Virus record (IMG/VR): IMGVR_UViG_3300036861_000380
Coordinates: 1-40,368 of that record
Strand: one strand, 5' to 3'
DNA length: 40,368 nt
Origin: a virus
Each line of letters starts with the position of its first letter. The first letter of the stretch is position 1. Below, in pieces: positions 1 through 6,450 of this stretch. Under the pieces are notes generated by a model. It did not search any database. It saw nothing but the letters and a program-made list of their open reading frames with translations, and had not been told where the DNA came from. The translations under genes and the position numbers were made by a program.

Positions 1-33
1 GGGCCGGCGAGTTCTCAACCAAGGGAGAGCACA

Positions 34-756
34 GTGACCGCTGAAGAATTCAAAATCCTCCAGGACCGCTGGGCCCAGATCCAGGCGCTGAGCCTGCTAC
101 AGGGCTCGCACACCAACGAAGACGAGCAGGCCAACCTCGAGATGTGCGTGATGGAAGCGGTCGCCTATGTGGCCGGTGAGCCGTGGTCCGATCATCCCCA
201 GTGCGCCTGCCCAACACTGACTGAATTCGCCATCAGTTGGAACGATGCACTGCCGTCGGATGCCGATCGCGATCGATTGCTGAAACCGCTGATTCCGAAG
301 TTGGTCGGTACGCGCGGCTCGGCAAAGCTCGCCGAACGCCGCTCCTACATGGCACTCGATTGGCTCATTCGCGTACATACGCCGAAGTGGCTGGAGTTGG
401 TTCCGGCCCTTCAGGAGCACGTCAAGGCGCTGAGGACGCTGCCCGAGATTGTGGACATGGCGGGTGCCATGGCCGCAGGTAGGCGTGTCAGGTTGGCACA
501 GACTGACGCGATCGCTGCGTGGGATGCTGCGGGGGATGCTGCGTGGGATGCTGCGGGGAATGCTGCGTGGGATGCTGCGAGGGCTGCTGCGAGGGCTGCT
601 GCGTGGGATGCTGCGTGGGATGCTGCGGGGGCTGCTGCGTGGGATGCTGCGAGGGCTGCTGCGGGGGCTGCTGCGAGGGACGCTCTTAAACCAACCATCG
701 AATATTTACAGCAGAGCGCTCTTGACCTTTTCAACAGAATGCTGGAGGCCGCGTGA
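34..756 (+). CDS. Phage hypothetical protein with Ala-rich tetrapeptide repeat tail
   Basis: This protein of 240 residues starts at GTG 34 behind the ribosome site AAGGGAGAG (21-29). Residues about 30-125 form a compact domain with the stretch CVMEAVAYVAGEPWSDHPQC, which I recall from many phage proteins of unknown function. Residues 161-217 are about fourteen copies of a four-residue unit, Ala-Ala-(Trp/Gly/Arg)-(Asp/Ala/Asn), ending before a short helical tail. The repeat is likely a long alanine-rich helix with tryptophans on one face, but this is inference. The stop TGA shares its A with the start of the next gene, so the two are probably translationally coupled. Function is unknown. Confidence 0.8.
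   Translation: MTAEEFKILQDRWAQIQALSLLQGSHTNEDEQANLEMCVMEAVAYVAGEPWSDHPQCACPTLTEFAISWNDALPSDADRDRLLKPLIPKLVGTRGSAKLAERRSYMALDWLIRVHTPKWLELVPALQEHVKALRTLPEIVDMAGAMAAGRRVRLAQTDAIAAWDAAGDAAWDAAGNAAWDAARAAARAAAWDAAWDAAGAAAWDAARAAAGAAARDALKPTIEYLQQSALDLFNRMLEAA
514..681 (+). repeat. 12-bp tandem repeat, about 14 units, inside the first gene
   Basis: Fourteen in-frame units follow GCTGCG-N-GGG-N-T. Apart from one G-to-A change (about position 559) and a final C, only unit positions 7 (T, G or A) and 11 (A or C) vary. The choices give Trp, Gly or Arg at residue three and Asp or Ala at residue four. The near-perfect DNA identity indicates recent expansion or ongoing slippage. All frames across it are free of stops, which creates spurious open frames on both strands. 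Confidence 0.95.
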
Positions 757-893
757 TGATCAAGCCCGGTAGTCGTCAGGCAGTTGCCAAACTCGTCTTC
801 GCGTACATCGCCGAGATGGCCGTTGTCAAACCGATCCCCCCGATGGTCTCGCCGCATACGCCCGGTGGCATGTTGCGCAAACAGGCGGAGTAG
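756..893 (+). CDS. Small phage protein, 45 residues, unknown function
   Basis: A short open frame begins at an ATG that shares its A with the upstream TGA stop (TGATG), an arrangement typical of coupled translation. It encodes 45 residues starting MIKPGSRQAVAKLVF and ends two bases before the next start. It is slightly basic and has no recognisable motif. The case for a gene rests on tight packing and the overlap with its neighbour. Confidence 0.6.
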   Translation: MIKPGSRQAVAKLVFAYIAEMAVVKPIPPMVSPHTPGGMLRKQAE

Positions 894-895
894 TC

Positions 896-1402
896 ATGAA
901 CACCGAAGTCACCATCATCGAGCCGGAGCAGCTCGAATATCAGCCCGCCAAGACGCTGTTGCGGTTGGTGGAGAAGTCCCAGCAGACAGTCAAGAACGCC
1001 AAGATCTTCAAACAGACGATCGTGGCCTTTCCTGCGCTATTTCGCGAGTTTGAAGAGAGCGACATCGACGTGCAATTCGGTCTGGAAAACGACTGGATTG
1101 CAATCCGATTCACGGGTGATGGCGACAAGCTCAAGGATGTTTGGGGACTCCTTCGGCGCAACGGATTCAACACCAACAATCGCCCGAAGAAAGGCGATAC
1201 GGAATTTTACTCCTTCTGGACTCATGACGGCCATGCGCAGTTGTTCATGTGCTTCACCAGCTCCCTATGCAAGCGCGTGAAGGTCGGCACGAAGATGGTC
1301 GAGCAAGACATCTTCGAAACTCAGTGCGGCGACCTGCCTGAGATCGAAGCTGACAGCACTGAAATAACAGTTGCGGAGGTGGCCGATGACATCCCGTTCT
1401 GA
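896..1402 (+). CDS. Phage protein with SSB-like acidic C-terminal tail (DDIPF)
   Basis: This is a 168-residue protein whose last residues are ADDIPF, after an acidic stretch of about 30 residues. That matches the C-terminal tip of bacterial single-stranded DNA-binding proteins (DDDIPF), which docks ExoI, PriA, RecQ and RecO. The body (residues 1-130) is mixed alpha/beta with no OB-fold signature that I can identify. A second, unrelated protein with the same tip lies at 2346-2750, and a Ref-type nuclease lies at 3073. I infer an SSB-like or SSB-partner role in replication or recombination. The codons for the tail overlap the next gene's start at 1386. Confidence 0.75.
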   Translation: MNTEVTIIEPEQLEYQPAKTLLRLVEKSQQTVKNAKIFKQTIVAFPALFREFEESDIDVQFGLENDWIAIRFTGDGDKLKDVWGLLRRNGFNTNNRPKKGDTEFYSFWTHDGHAQLFMCFTSSLCKRVKVGTKMVEQDIFETQCGDLPEIEADSTEITVAEVADDIPF

Positions 1403-1607
1403 ACCTGTCTACTACGACACGCCCGCATTGGCACCCAAGCCCAGCCAGCTGATCTGGGACGCGCTCGCAGATGCCGAACGCGAGGTGCTGAAGTTGCGCA
1501 AGTTGTTGGTCGTGAAGCTGTGCGACTGCCGGCGGATGGCCACAACGCTGCCGCTGGAGCCAGTGATGCACGCGCCCCAATGTACGTACAGGAGGTCACT
1601 GTCATGA
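1386..1607 (+). CDS. Small phage protein with short coiled-coil segment
   Basis: This encodes 73 residues. ATG 1386 was chosen because GGAGG lies at 1376-1380; an upstream in-frame start at 1371 lacks a ribosome site. The gene overlaps the end of the DDIPF-tailed protein by 17 bases and overlaps the next start (ATGA). Residues 24-44 (LADAEREVLKLRKLLVVKL) look like a short leucine-rich coiled coil. The function is unknown. Confidence 0.6.
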   Translation: MTSRSEPVYYDTPALAPKPSQLIWDALADAEREVLKLRKLLVVKLCDCRRMATTLPLEPVMHAPQCTYRRSLS

Positions 1608-1816
1608 GCCAAGAGCTATTCAACGAGGGCGACCCCGTCGAGATAGTCGAAAACTGGATTGCTGAGCATGGCGGATGCGAGCGCTGCGCGGAATTCGATG
1701 AAGTGCATGACGCGCACTGCCCGAATCATCCCGACCACGATCCAACACCCTATTGCAGTGCTGGGCACAAAAGCGCCAAAGATTGCGACTGTGGTCCGAT
1801 TGCATCAAATGAATAA
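1604..1816 (+). CDS. Small Cys/His-rich protein, possible zinc binder
   Basis: Seventy residues start at ATG 1604 behind AGGAGG (1590-1595). The central part has Cys-x2-Cys, then a Cys/His cluster (HCPNHPDH), then further cysteines in a CDCG motif. This is the spacing expected for a small structural zinc site. It is one of several Cys-rich small proteins in this operon. No family was recognised and the function is unknown. Confidence 0.7.
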   Translation: MSQELFNEGDPVEIVENWIAEHGGCERCAEFDEVHDAHCPNHPDHDPTPYCSAGHKSAKDCDCGPIASNE

Positions 1817-1895
1817 TCTCCCCTGCGATTGCGAGGCGGGATCTTTTCAAGGCAGTCCGTGCCTGTGCTGCGGTGGCAAACCATTGGAGGCTAAC

Positions 1896-2138
1896 ATGAG
1901 TGACGACATCCAAGATGACATCGATTCCGCTGCTGAATGGACACAGCAGGAGTTGGAGCAGCAACAACGCTATCGCGATGAGTTGATTCGCCTGTGCAAG
2001 CGTGAGCCGATGGACCCGGCACTGTTCACAACGCCACTGCCGCCCGTTCGTCGCTGGCCTGATCAGGCGCAGTTCGATGCAGAAATGGCGCAGTGGAAAG
2101 TGCTCAATTATGCGCTCGACAAGCTGTTTCCAAAATGA
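1896..2138 (+). CDS. Small acidic phage protein
   Basis: Eighty residues are read from ATG 1896, five bases after GGAGG (1886-1890). An in-frame ATG at 1809 would add 29 Cys-rich residues (CDC, CLCCGG) and close the gap to the previous gene, but has no clear ribosome site. Because the extension looks protein-like, the longer form of 109 residues remains possible. The N-terminus is acidic (MSDDIQDDIDS) and is followed by a helical Gln/Glu-rich segment. The function is unknown. Confidence 0.65.
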   Translation: MSDDIQDDIDSAAEWTQQELEQQQRYRDELIRLCKREPMDPALFTTPLPPVRRWPDQAQFDAEMAQWKVLNYALDKLFPK

Positions 2139-2335
2139 GCAAGGGCCGACGCAATCACTATCGTCATGAGCCATTGGTCAACTTCGATGCGCCCTTGCCG
2201 CCGCAGCCCGCTGCACCGGCGAGGTCTGAGCCGCGAGTAGCGCCGCATGCCGCCGGCTGTTGGTGTACGGCTTGCTTCAACGCAGGACTGAGATTTGGTG
2301 AGTACCTAAAACAGAAACGATTGAACGAACTTTAG
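2135..2335 (+). CDS. Small protein with CWCTAC motif
   Basis: Sixty-six residues begin at ATG 2135, overlapping the upstream TGA as ATGA. The N-terminus is basic (MSKGRRNHYRH), the middle is Pro/Ala-rich, and a CWCTACFNAG motif lies near residue 45, followed by a helical end. The cysteine pair could bind metal, but no partner pair is visible. No family was recognised. Confidence 0.6.
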   Translation: MSKGRRNHYRHEPLVNFDAPLPPQPAAPARSEPRVAPHAAGCWCTACFNAGLRFGEYLKQKRLNEL

Positions 2336-2345
2336 GAGAACAGAC

Positions 2346-2750
2346 GTGCCGAAGGTAAGTGAAATGATCGTCAGCAAGTTCCTCAAAAAGGAGGACTTTG
2401 ACGAAGATCGTGTCATGACGATCAAGGGGGTGAAACTCGAAGATATGCCCGGTGACAGCGGACAACAGAAATGGGTTCTGTACTTCCGAGAAGAACCGAA
2501 GGGTTTGGCGATGAGCGTTACGACGATTCGGGTGTTGGAGCAGGCCTACGGCTCTGATTCCGATCACTGGATTGGCAATCGGGTTATGGTCTATGTAGAT
2601 CCAAATGTGACGTTTGGCGGCAAGGTGGTGGGCGGACTTCGGCTGCGCACACCGAAGGTCAAGAAAGTAGCAGCACCGCCGCCGCCGGATGAGTTTGGAA
2701 CGACGGGTACCACAGGCGCCGATGACTTCGATGACGATATTCCCTTCTGA
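2346..2750 (+). CDS. Second protein with SSB-type C-terminal tail (DDDIPF)
   Basis: This is a 134-residue protein from GTG 2346 with AGGAG at 2335-2339. Residues 1-100 form a beta-rich domain with a motif WVLYFREEPKGLAMS and a GNRVMVYVDPNV strand, compatible with a small OB-like or beta-barrel fold. A Pro-rich linker (APPPPDEFG) leads to the tail DDFDDDIPF. The tip is the exact SSB interaction motif that recruits host repair enzymes. Its body is unlike the 896-1402 protein. I infer an ssDNA-binding or SSB-mimicking role. The stop shares a base with the next start (TGATG). Confidence 0.8.
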   Translation: MPKVSEMIVSKFLKKEDFDEDRVMTIKGVKLEDMPGDSGQQKWVLYFREEPKGLAMSVTTIRVLEQAYGSDSDHWIGNRVMVYVDPNVTFGGKVVGGLRLRTPKVKKVAAPPPPDEFGTTGTTGADDFDDDIPF

Positions 2751-3076
2751 TGATTATATCCGACAAAGAAGTTGAGCGAGCCATCCGCTACCTTGAGCAG
2801 ACAGATCTTGAGGTAGCGGATTGGAAGGTCGCTGTCATGCGAGCAGAGCATATGGTTGATGTAACGGAATCCACTGTTTATCAAGTTTCTTCTGGATCAA
2901 TCGAAGATCGGAAGCGGCTTGCTAAAGCGAGTCCTGAAGTGATGGTCAAACAGGAAGAGCTGTTTCGGGCCGTCCGTGAGCACGAGATCATTCGCGCCAA
3001 ACGCAAACGCGCAGAGTTGATGGTTGAGTTATGGAGAACGCTGTCGGCCAATCGCCGTGTTGGTAACGTGACATGA
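2750..3076 (+). CDS. Helical protein of the SSB-tail/Ref cluster
   Basis: A 108-residue, highly charged, largely helical protein starts by TGATG overlap with the upstream SSB-tailed gene and ends in ATGA overlap with the Ref nuclease gene. It probably forms a coiled coil (for example EELFRAVREHEIIRAKRKRA near residues 68-88). There is no catalytic motif. The tight coupling on both sides suggests a partner of the recombination proteins, but that is inferred from context only. Confidence 0.7.
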   Translation: MIISDKEVERAIRYLEQTDLEVADWKVAVMRAEHMVDVTESTVYQVSSGSIEDRKRLAKASPEVMVKQEELFRAVREHEIIRAKRKRAELMVELWRTLSANRRVGNVT

Positions 3077-3426
3077 ACAAAGCCGAGAAAGAACGCATTG
3101 ACCGCATGATGAAACTCGGATGCGCGGCCTGCGCCAGCATCGGGATCGTTCACATTGCCCAGGAGTGTCATCACATCCTGAGCGGCAATATTCGCATGGG
3201 CCATTGGTACACGCTTCCGTTGTGCCGCGGACATCACCAGGGCGACTGGAACGCAGAACAGCGCGAAATCCTCACACCAAAGCAGCTCGTGGCGATCTCA
3301 GACGGGCGCAAAGCCTTTACCCGCGTCTACCCCACTGAGCGGGAGTTGTGGGCGGCGGTGCAGTTCGTGATGCGGCTGGACGATACCTGGTCGCCGACCA
3401 AACTCGTTCCCAGGAGCGTCGCATGA
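3073..3426 (+). CDS. Ref-type RecA-dependent HNH nuclease
   Basis: This 117-residue protein matches what I know of the recombination enhancement nuclease of phage P1 (Ref; Pfam RecA_dep_nuc). Visible features are a CAAC pair at 17-20, the ECHHIL motif at 31-36, GHWYTLPLC at 43-51 and CRGHHQGDW at 51-59, giving a zinc-supported HNH core. Ref cuts DNA within RecA filaments and so aids homologous recombination at displaced strands. P1 Ref has a longer basic N-terminus; this protein has only about 10 residues before the core. It sits beside two SSB-tailed proteins, which fits a recombination module using host RecA. Confidence 0.85.
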   Translation: MNKAEKERIDRMMKLGCAACASIGIVHIAQECHHILSGNIRMGHWYTLPLCRGHHQGDWNAEQREILTPKQLVAISDGRKAFTRVYPTERELWAAVQFVMRLDDTWSPTKLVPRSVA

Positions 3427-3698
3427 GTACCCGTGTGCCCCGCCGCGAAGAAGGCGATTTGAAGCCGTGGGAGAAATTCGAGATCCGCAAATTCCGCGAG
3501 TCTGGCGCCACGATCCGCGAGCTCGCCGGCATGAACCGCATTTCGATGGCCACTGTCTACCGCGCTTTGGCTGAAATGCGCGAGAAATTCGGCCCAGAAA
3601 CGCTGCCGCGCAACCGCAGGCAACTTGCCCGCCCCATGCTCCGATCCAACTTGCGAGGTCAAGAGACGCAAGTTGATATTGGGGAAAAACAGGGGTAA
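3423..3698 (+). CDS. Helix-turn-helix DNA-binding protein
   Basis: This 91-residue protein starts at ATG 3423 (ATGA overlap with the Ref gene). Residues 21-52 contain a resolvase/Hin-type helix-turn-helix: FRESGATIRELAGMNRIS followed by MATVYRALAEM. There is no ligand or dimerisation domain, and a basic tail follows. It is probably a transcription regulator or DNA-recognition protein. The gene ends this coupled block, and a regulatory gap follows it, so it may act on that region. Confidence 0.7.
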   Translation: MSTRVPRREEGDLKPWEKFEIRKFRESGATIRELAGMNRISMATVYRALAEMREKFGPETLPRNRRQLARPMLRSNLRGQETQVDIGEKQG

Positions 3699-3701
3699 AT
3701 T
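3673..3701 (+). promoter_or_regulatory. Candidate sigma70 promoter before the DUF3653-like gene
   Basis: TTGATA (3673-3678) is separated by 17 bases from TAAATT (3696-3701), a 5/6 plus 4/6 match to the consensus. It overlaps the end of the helix-turn-helix gene and would read into 3781. The match was made by eye and is not conclusive. Confidence 0.35.
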
Positions 3702-3712
3702 GCGATGTCGCA
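3701..3712. promoter_or_regulatory. Short inverted repeat, possible operator
   Basis: TGCGATGTCGCA is a perfect 5-bp inverted repeat (TGCGA/TCGCA) around TG, directly after the candidate -10 element. It sits between two genes encoding helix-turn-helix-type proteins, where an operator would be expected. Short palindromes also arise by chance. Confidence 0.3.
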
Positions 3713-3780
3713 TGTTTATAAGTCATTGAATGGACCATATATACACTATGTGCACCTCGCAAGGGTGCTAGCGTGTGGGG

Positions 3781-4161
3781 ATGGCCGACCCCTCAAGTCC
3801 GTTTTATGGCTTGTCCGCCAAGGACATAGCGCGCATCTGCAAGGTGGATCTTGCGACCGCACGCCGCTGGCGACGGGGGGCAACCTGCCCGCCCGAATCG
3901 GCCCTGATGCTCCTGTCCGGAGACCTCGGCTATCTGGACCCTGCCTGGCGCGGCTGGAAGGTCCGTGGGGGGCAATTGGTCTCCCCCGAGAACTGGATAG
4001 CCACCCCCGGGGATGTGCTCTCGATCCAGCTCACGCAGGCCCAGCTCTCCACCTATCGCAGCGAGAACCGGGCATTGAAAGCGGCGCTCGAGGCAGCCGA
4101 ACTCGACACCTTCGAGTCGCAACCCGAGCCGGGAGACTGGACGATCGCGCTCGAGGGCTAG
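3781..4161 (+). CDS. DUF3653-like phage regulator with helix-turn-helix
   Basis: Residues 10-45 form a helix-turn-helix (LSAKDIARICKVDLATARRW). They are followed by the pattern W-x-GW-x7-L-x-SPENW-x-TPGDVLS (about 57-82) that I associate with DUF3653 proteins of Xanthomonas-type phages. The C-terminus (85-110) is a short coiled coil. ATG 3781 gives 126 residues; GTG 3775 lies just upstream. It is the first gene after a gap of 80 bases holding promoter-like and palindromic sequence, so it probably regulates this operon. The family assignment is from memory of the motif. Confidence 0.65.
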   Translation: MADPSSPFYGLSAKDIARICKVDLATARRWRRGATCPPESALMLLSGDLGYLDPAWRGWKVRGGQLVSPENWIATPGDVLSIQLTQAQLSTYRSENRALKAALEAAELDTFESQPEPGDWTIALEG

Positions 4162-4249
4162 ACGTCTCTGTCATTGCGCTCCTACCCCTAAAGACGCTTG
4201 AGCGAGGTGTTTTGGCTACACCCGCTGCAACTATTTTTGCGGTGGCGCC

Positions 4250-4630
4250 ATGATCACAGCTGATCAGCTGGTTGCGCATGCAGTGGGAGATTACATCCTG
4301 CAGAGCGACTGGATGGCGCAGGAGAAGACCAAGCGCACCATTGCAGCCTTGGCCCATGTCACGACCTATGTCCTGCCCTTCATCGTCCTAGGCGCCTCGC
4401 CATGGGCTCTGGCAGCCATTGTCGGCAGTCACTTTGTGATCGACCGCTGGCGGCTTGCGCGCTATCTCGTGTGGGCCAAGAACTGGATGGGCACCAACCG
4501 ACCCTGGGCTGAATGCGTCGGAACAGGTTACCCGTCTGAGCGACCACCATGGATGGCGGTTTGGTTACTGATCATCGCTGACAACATTTTGCACGTGCTC
4601 TGCAATGGGCTGGCGCTGAGGTACTTATGA
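4250..4630 (+). CDS. DUF3307-like membrane protein
   Basis: This 126-residue protein begins with a DQLVAHAVGDYILQSDWMAQEK motif region (residues 5-26) typical of DUF3307, a family found in phages and prophages. Hydrophobic segments lie at about 33-63 and 100-119, giving two or three membrane spans. The family's role is unknown. The stop overlaps the next start (ATGA) of a one-span membrane peptide, so the two may work together in the envelope. The 88-base gap before this gene holds only a weak GGTGT/ACACC hairpin (4206-4222) and a T-run. Confidence 0.7.
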   Translation: MITADQLVAHAVGDYILQSDWMAQEKTKRTIAALAHVTTYVLPFIVLGASPWALAAIVGSHFVIDRWRLARYLVWAKNWMGTNRPWAECVGTGYPSERPPWMAVWLLIIADNILHVLCNGLALRYL

Positions 4631-4719
4631 CCCTCAACCAAATCCTGATGGGCCTGGGCGCCCTGGTGTTCGCCGGCCTCGTGATGCTGGTCATTGCCTA
4701 TCGGAGGCGCAAGTCATGA
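4627..4719 (+). CDS. Single-span membrane peptide, 30 residues
   Basis: ATG 4627 overlaps the upstream stop (ATGA), and the stop at 4717 overlaps the next ATG. The peptide is almost entirely one hydrophobic segment (residues 5-25) followed by the basic tail YRRRKS, the charge pattern of an N-out/C-in span. Its coupling to the DUF3307-like gene suggests a joint membrane role. Its reality rests on the double overlap and composition. Confidence 0.6.
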   Translation: MTLNQILMGLGALVFAGLVMLVIAYRRRKS

Positions 4720-4994
4720 GCGAAATGCCTCAGGACAATGACTACGACGAACCGGACTTCGATGAGGAGCCGGACGAGTACGAAGAGGCTCTAGGCAATT
4801 GCCATGGCTGGTTCGAGGACGAGGGCAAGGGCGTGTTCGTGTGCGGCGCTGTGGGCTCCGAGATGTGCGACGAGTGCCCGTTCTATGGCGATCTGGGCAT
4901 GACGGCCGCCGAGGTCGAGAACCGCGATAACGAAGAGATATGCGAAGTGCTGCGTCACGAGGAATGGCTGAAATTGAGGAAGTTCGCGCCATGA
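4716..4994 (+). CDS. Acidic Cys-containing phage protein
   Basis: This protein has 92 residues. The first 26 are strongly acidic (Asp/Glu/Tyr-rich). Four cysteines follow (NCHGWF, VFVCGAVG, MCDECPFYGD), possibly a small zinc knuckle. AGGCGC lies before the ATG, and the gene overlaps its neighbour on the left. An acidic N-terminus of this kind can mimic DNA, but there is no direct evidence for that here. Confidence 0.65.
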   Translation: MSEMPQDNDYDEPDFDEEPDEYEEALGNCHGWFEDEGKGVFVCGAVGSEMCDECPFYGDLGMTAAEVENRDNEEICEVLRHEEWLKLRKFAP

Positions 4995-5197
4995 AACCCA
5001 ACATCGACGCCCTGGTGCGTCACCAACTGTGGCTGCTCTTTCGCGATCATCCATGGATCGGCATCCAATGTGCGCTGCAGATCTTACCTGGGATGCTCGT
5101 GAATCTCGTCTGCCCGAACTGCGCACTGCGAATGGCCTTGCGAACTCTACGCAAGGAAGAGGCGCGCACGAGCAAGCGGTTTACGGTGTTGAAGTGA
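4991..5197 (+). CDS. Small protein with hydrophobic centre and CPNC pair
   Basis: Sixty-eight residues begin at ATG 4991, four bases before the end of the upstream gene. The middle (about 18-45) is hydrophobic, a CPNC motif lies near 43-46, and the C-terminus is basic (LRKEEARTSKR). It could be membrane-associated. The stop TGA overlaps a GTG start (GTGA). No family was recognised. Confidence 0.55.
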   Translation: MKPNIDALVRHQLWLLFRDHPWIGIQCALQILPGMLVNLVCPNCALRMALRTLRKEEARTSKRFTVLK

Positions 5198-5391
5198 GTG
5201 TTACAGAAACACGGACCAAGAAGCGAGACAAGCAGCGCTTCGTGAAGCTGACTAGCGATGGTACCTCGTGCATCTGCCGCCCTAACGAAGTCGCCGACAT
5301 GATCGATGACCCCGAAAGCGGATTCACCCAGGAAGATATATGGATGACTGAAGCTGAGTACGAGGATCTGCCGGAGTTCCAAGGATGGTAG
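5194..5391 (+). CDS. Small phage protein, unknown
   Basis: This encodes 65 residues from GTG 5194, in GTGA overlap with the gene before it. An upstream in-frame ATG at 5029 would overlap the neighbour almost fully and was not chosen. The N-terminus is basic (TRTKKRDKQR) and the C-terminus is acidic and aromatic. No motif was recognised. Confidence 0.55.
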   Translation: MSVTETRTKKRDKQRFVKLTSDGTSCICRPNEVADMIDDPESGFTQEDIWMTEAEYEDLPEFQGW

Positions 5392-5504
5392 ATGAAGTGA
5401 GCCGGACGCGGATATTCATAGCACTGCTGATGGTCACCACCCTGACGGTGTTGGCACTCGCCGTGATCGGCGCGCGGAAGTTGGAGGAGCTACGCGATGA
5501 GTGA
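5385..5504 (+). CDS. Single-span membrane peptide, 39 residues
   Basis: A short frame starts at ATG 5385, inside the last codons of the previous gene, and runs into the next gene's start region. Residues 10-29 (IFIALLMVTTLTVLALAVIG) are a clear transmembrane helix, followed by a charged tail ARKLEELRDE. Its size and shape fit a holin-like or small envelope protein, but nothing fixes its function. Confidence 0.55.
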   Translation: MVDEVSRTRIFIALLMVTTLTVLALAVIGARKLEELRDE

Positions 5505-5715
5505 GTCAACAGTATTTCGGTCTGCAAAAACAAAGTCGCTGGCGAAAGCCGTCAAGGTCGCGAGAAAAAAGATTCGCTGCCTCAGCACGGCGGCCCTCAA
5601 CAGCAACCTGGAGCACTTCTGCGGGGATTTCGCCGAGGCGTACCGCTGCGGTGTCGAGGAAGCCCAAGGCGAGATCGTCAAACGACTGCAGGAGTTACAG
5701 CTCAATGGCAAGTGA
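5497..5715 (+). CDS. Small helical phage protein
   Basis: Seventy-two residues begin at ATG 5497, after GGAGGAG at 5482-5489. The N-terminal third is very basic (KTKSLAKAVKVARKKIR) and the rest is an amphipathic helix with two cysteines. It could bind nucleic acid through the basic part. No family was recognised. Confidence 0.65.
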   Translation: MSESTVFRSAKTKSLAKAVKVARKKIRCLSTAALNSNLEHFCGDFAEAYRCGVEEAQGEIVKRLQELQLNGK

Positions 5716-5944
5716 GACGAGTTCCGAAGATGAGCGGTCAGTGATCGCTGAATCGCTGCTGACCTGTGAGGATGCCGCAATTTACATTGCAGTCATGCTG
5801 CGGGCCCAAATCAGCTCGCGGATCGGCATCGAACAGGACCAACGAGATTCGCTTCTCATGCGGTTTGCCCAGTGCAACCCGAATGTGTGCTGTAGTAATT
5901 ACCTTGGCGAGCCCATCTTCTACGGCGGGAGGGCGCAGCGATGA
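5705..5944 (+). CDS. Small acidic phage protein, unknown
   Basis: ATG 5705 lies 10 bases after AGGAG (5690-5694) and inside the end of the previous gene, giving 79 residues. A longer frame from 5501 would duplicate the neighbour's span and was rejected. The sequence is acidic at the start and helical in the middle, with a CNPNVCC cluster late. The function is unknown. Confidence 0.6.
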   Translation: MASETSSEDERSVIAESLLTCEDAAIYIAVMLRAQISSRIGIEQDQRDSLLMRFAQCNPNVCCSNYLGEPIFYGGRAQR

Positions 5945-5954
5945 GTGAGCTACG

Positions 5955-6293
5955 ATGAAACGAGTCCCGCGCATCTACACCGTGCAGGGCATCACTGCCA
6001 ATTTGAGGGCACACTCTCAGCGCTTTGGCGTTCTGTATCAATTGGCTCATGCGCGGATGTTCAAACTCAAACCCGGCTGGACCGTCGAGCAGGCGCTAGG
6101 GCTCGCCCCGCGACCGGCACCGAAATCAACCGGCATTCGCTATCGACCGCCTCTGATCAATGGACCGCGCCTGGCACCTCCCGGTGAGAACTTTCTGCAC
6201 GCGCATCTGCGGCTCATCGATGCCGAAGAATACCTGCGCCGGGAGGGCGTCCCAACAAATGAGCACCCGTTGCGGGTGGTGAGCGATGAGTAG
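5955..6293 (+). CDS. Basic phage protein, unknown
   Basis: This encodes 112 residues, basic and Pro-rich (MKRVPRIYTVQG and a proline-rich middle). The segment LYQLAHARMFKLKPGWTVEQALG could be a short helix-turn-helix-like unit, which would suit a DNA-binding protein; this is tentative. The ribosome site is weak. The gene ends in overlap with the next start (ATGAGTAG). Confidence 0.6.
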   Translation: MKRVPRIYTVQGITANLRAHSQRFGVLYQLAHARMFKLKPGWTVEQALGLAPRPAPKSTGIRYRPPLINGPRLAPPGENFLHAHLRLIDAEEYLRREGVPTNEHPLRVVSDE

Positions 6294-6450
6294 CGTACGT
6301 ATGGCCGATGAGCTGTCGAAACGTTCCCGACTAGCGGCCCGTATTCGAGGCTTGCGTGACGATCTGCGCATGGTTCGAAGCACTGCCAGAACCGCCCTGA
6401 AGTTGATTCGTGAACGTGGCCTAGGTCCCAAAAGGCGAGCAAAGCAATGA
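6286..6450 (+). CDS. Small basic helical protein, 54 residues
   Basis: A coupled gene starts at ATG 6286, within the end of the previous gene, and its stop TGA overlaps the next ATG. About a third of its residues are Arg or Lys, spread through a predicted helix (RLAARIRGLRDDLRMVR), which suggests nucleic-acid binding. No family was recognised. Confidence 0.6.
   Translation: MSSVRMADELSKRSRLAARIRGLRDDLRMVRSTARTALKLIRERGLGPKRRAKQ

Noticed and set aside
411-857. Antisense Ala-rich open frame across the first gene
   Set aside because: The 12-bp repeat has no stop in any frame, so long shadow frames appear on both strands (also 449-772). Only the forward frame has a ribosome site and a non-repetitive domain.
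4206-4222. GGTGT/ACACC hairpin as a terminator before the DUF3307-like gene
   Set aside because: The stem is only five base pairs and the T-run begins 11 bases later, so it does not meet the usual pattern of an intrinsic terminator.
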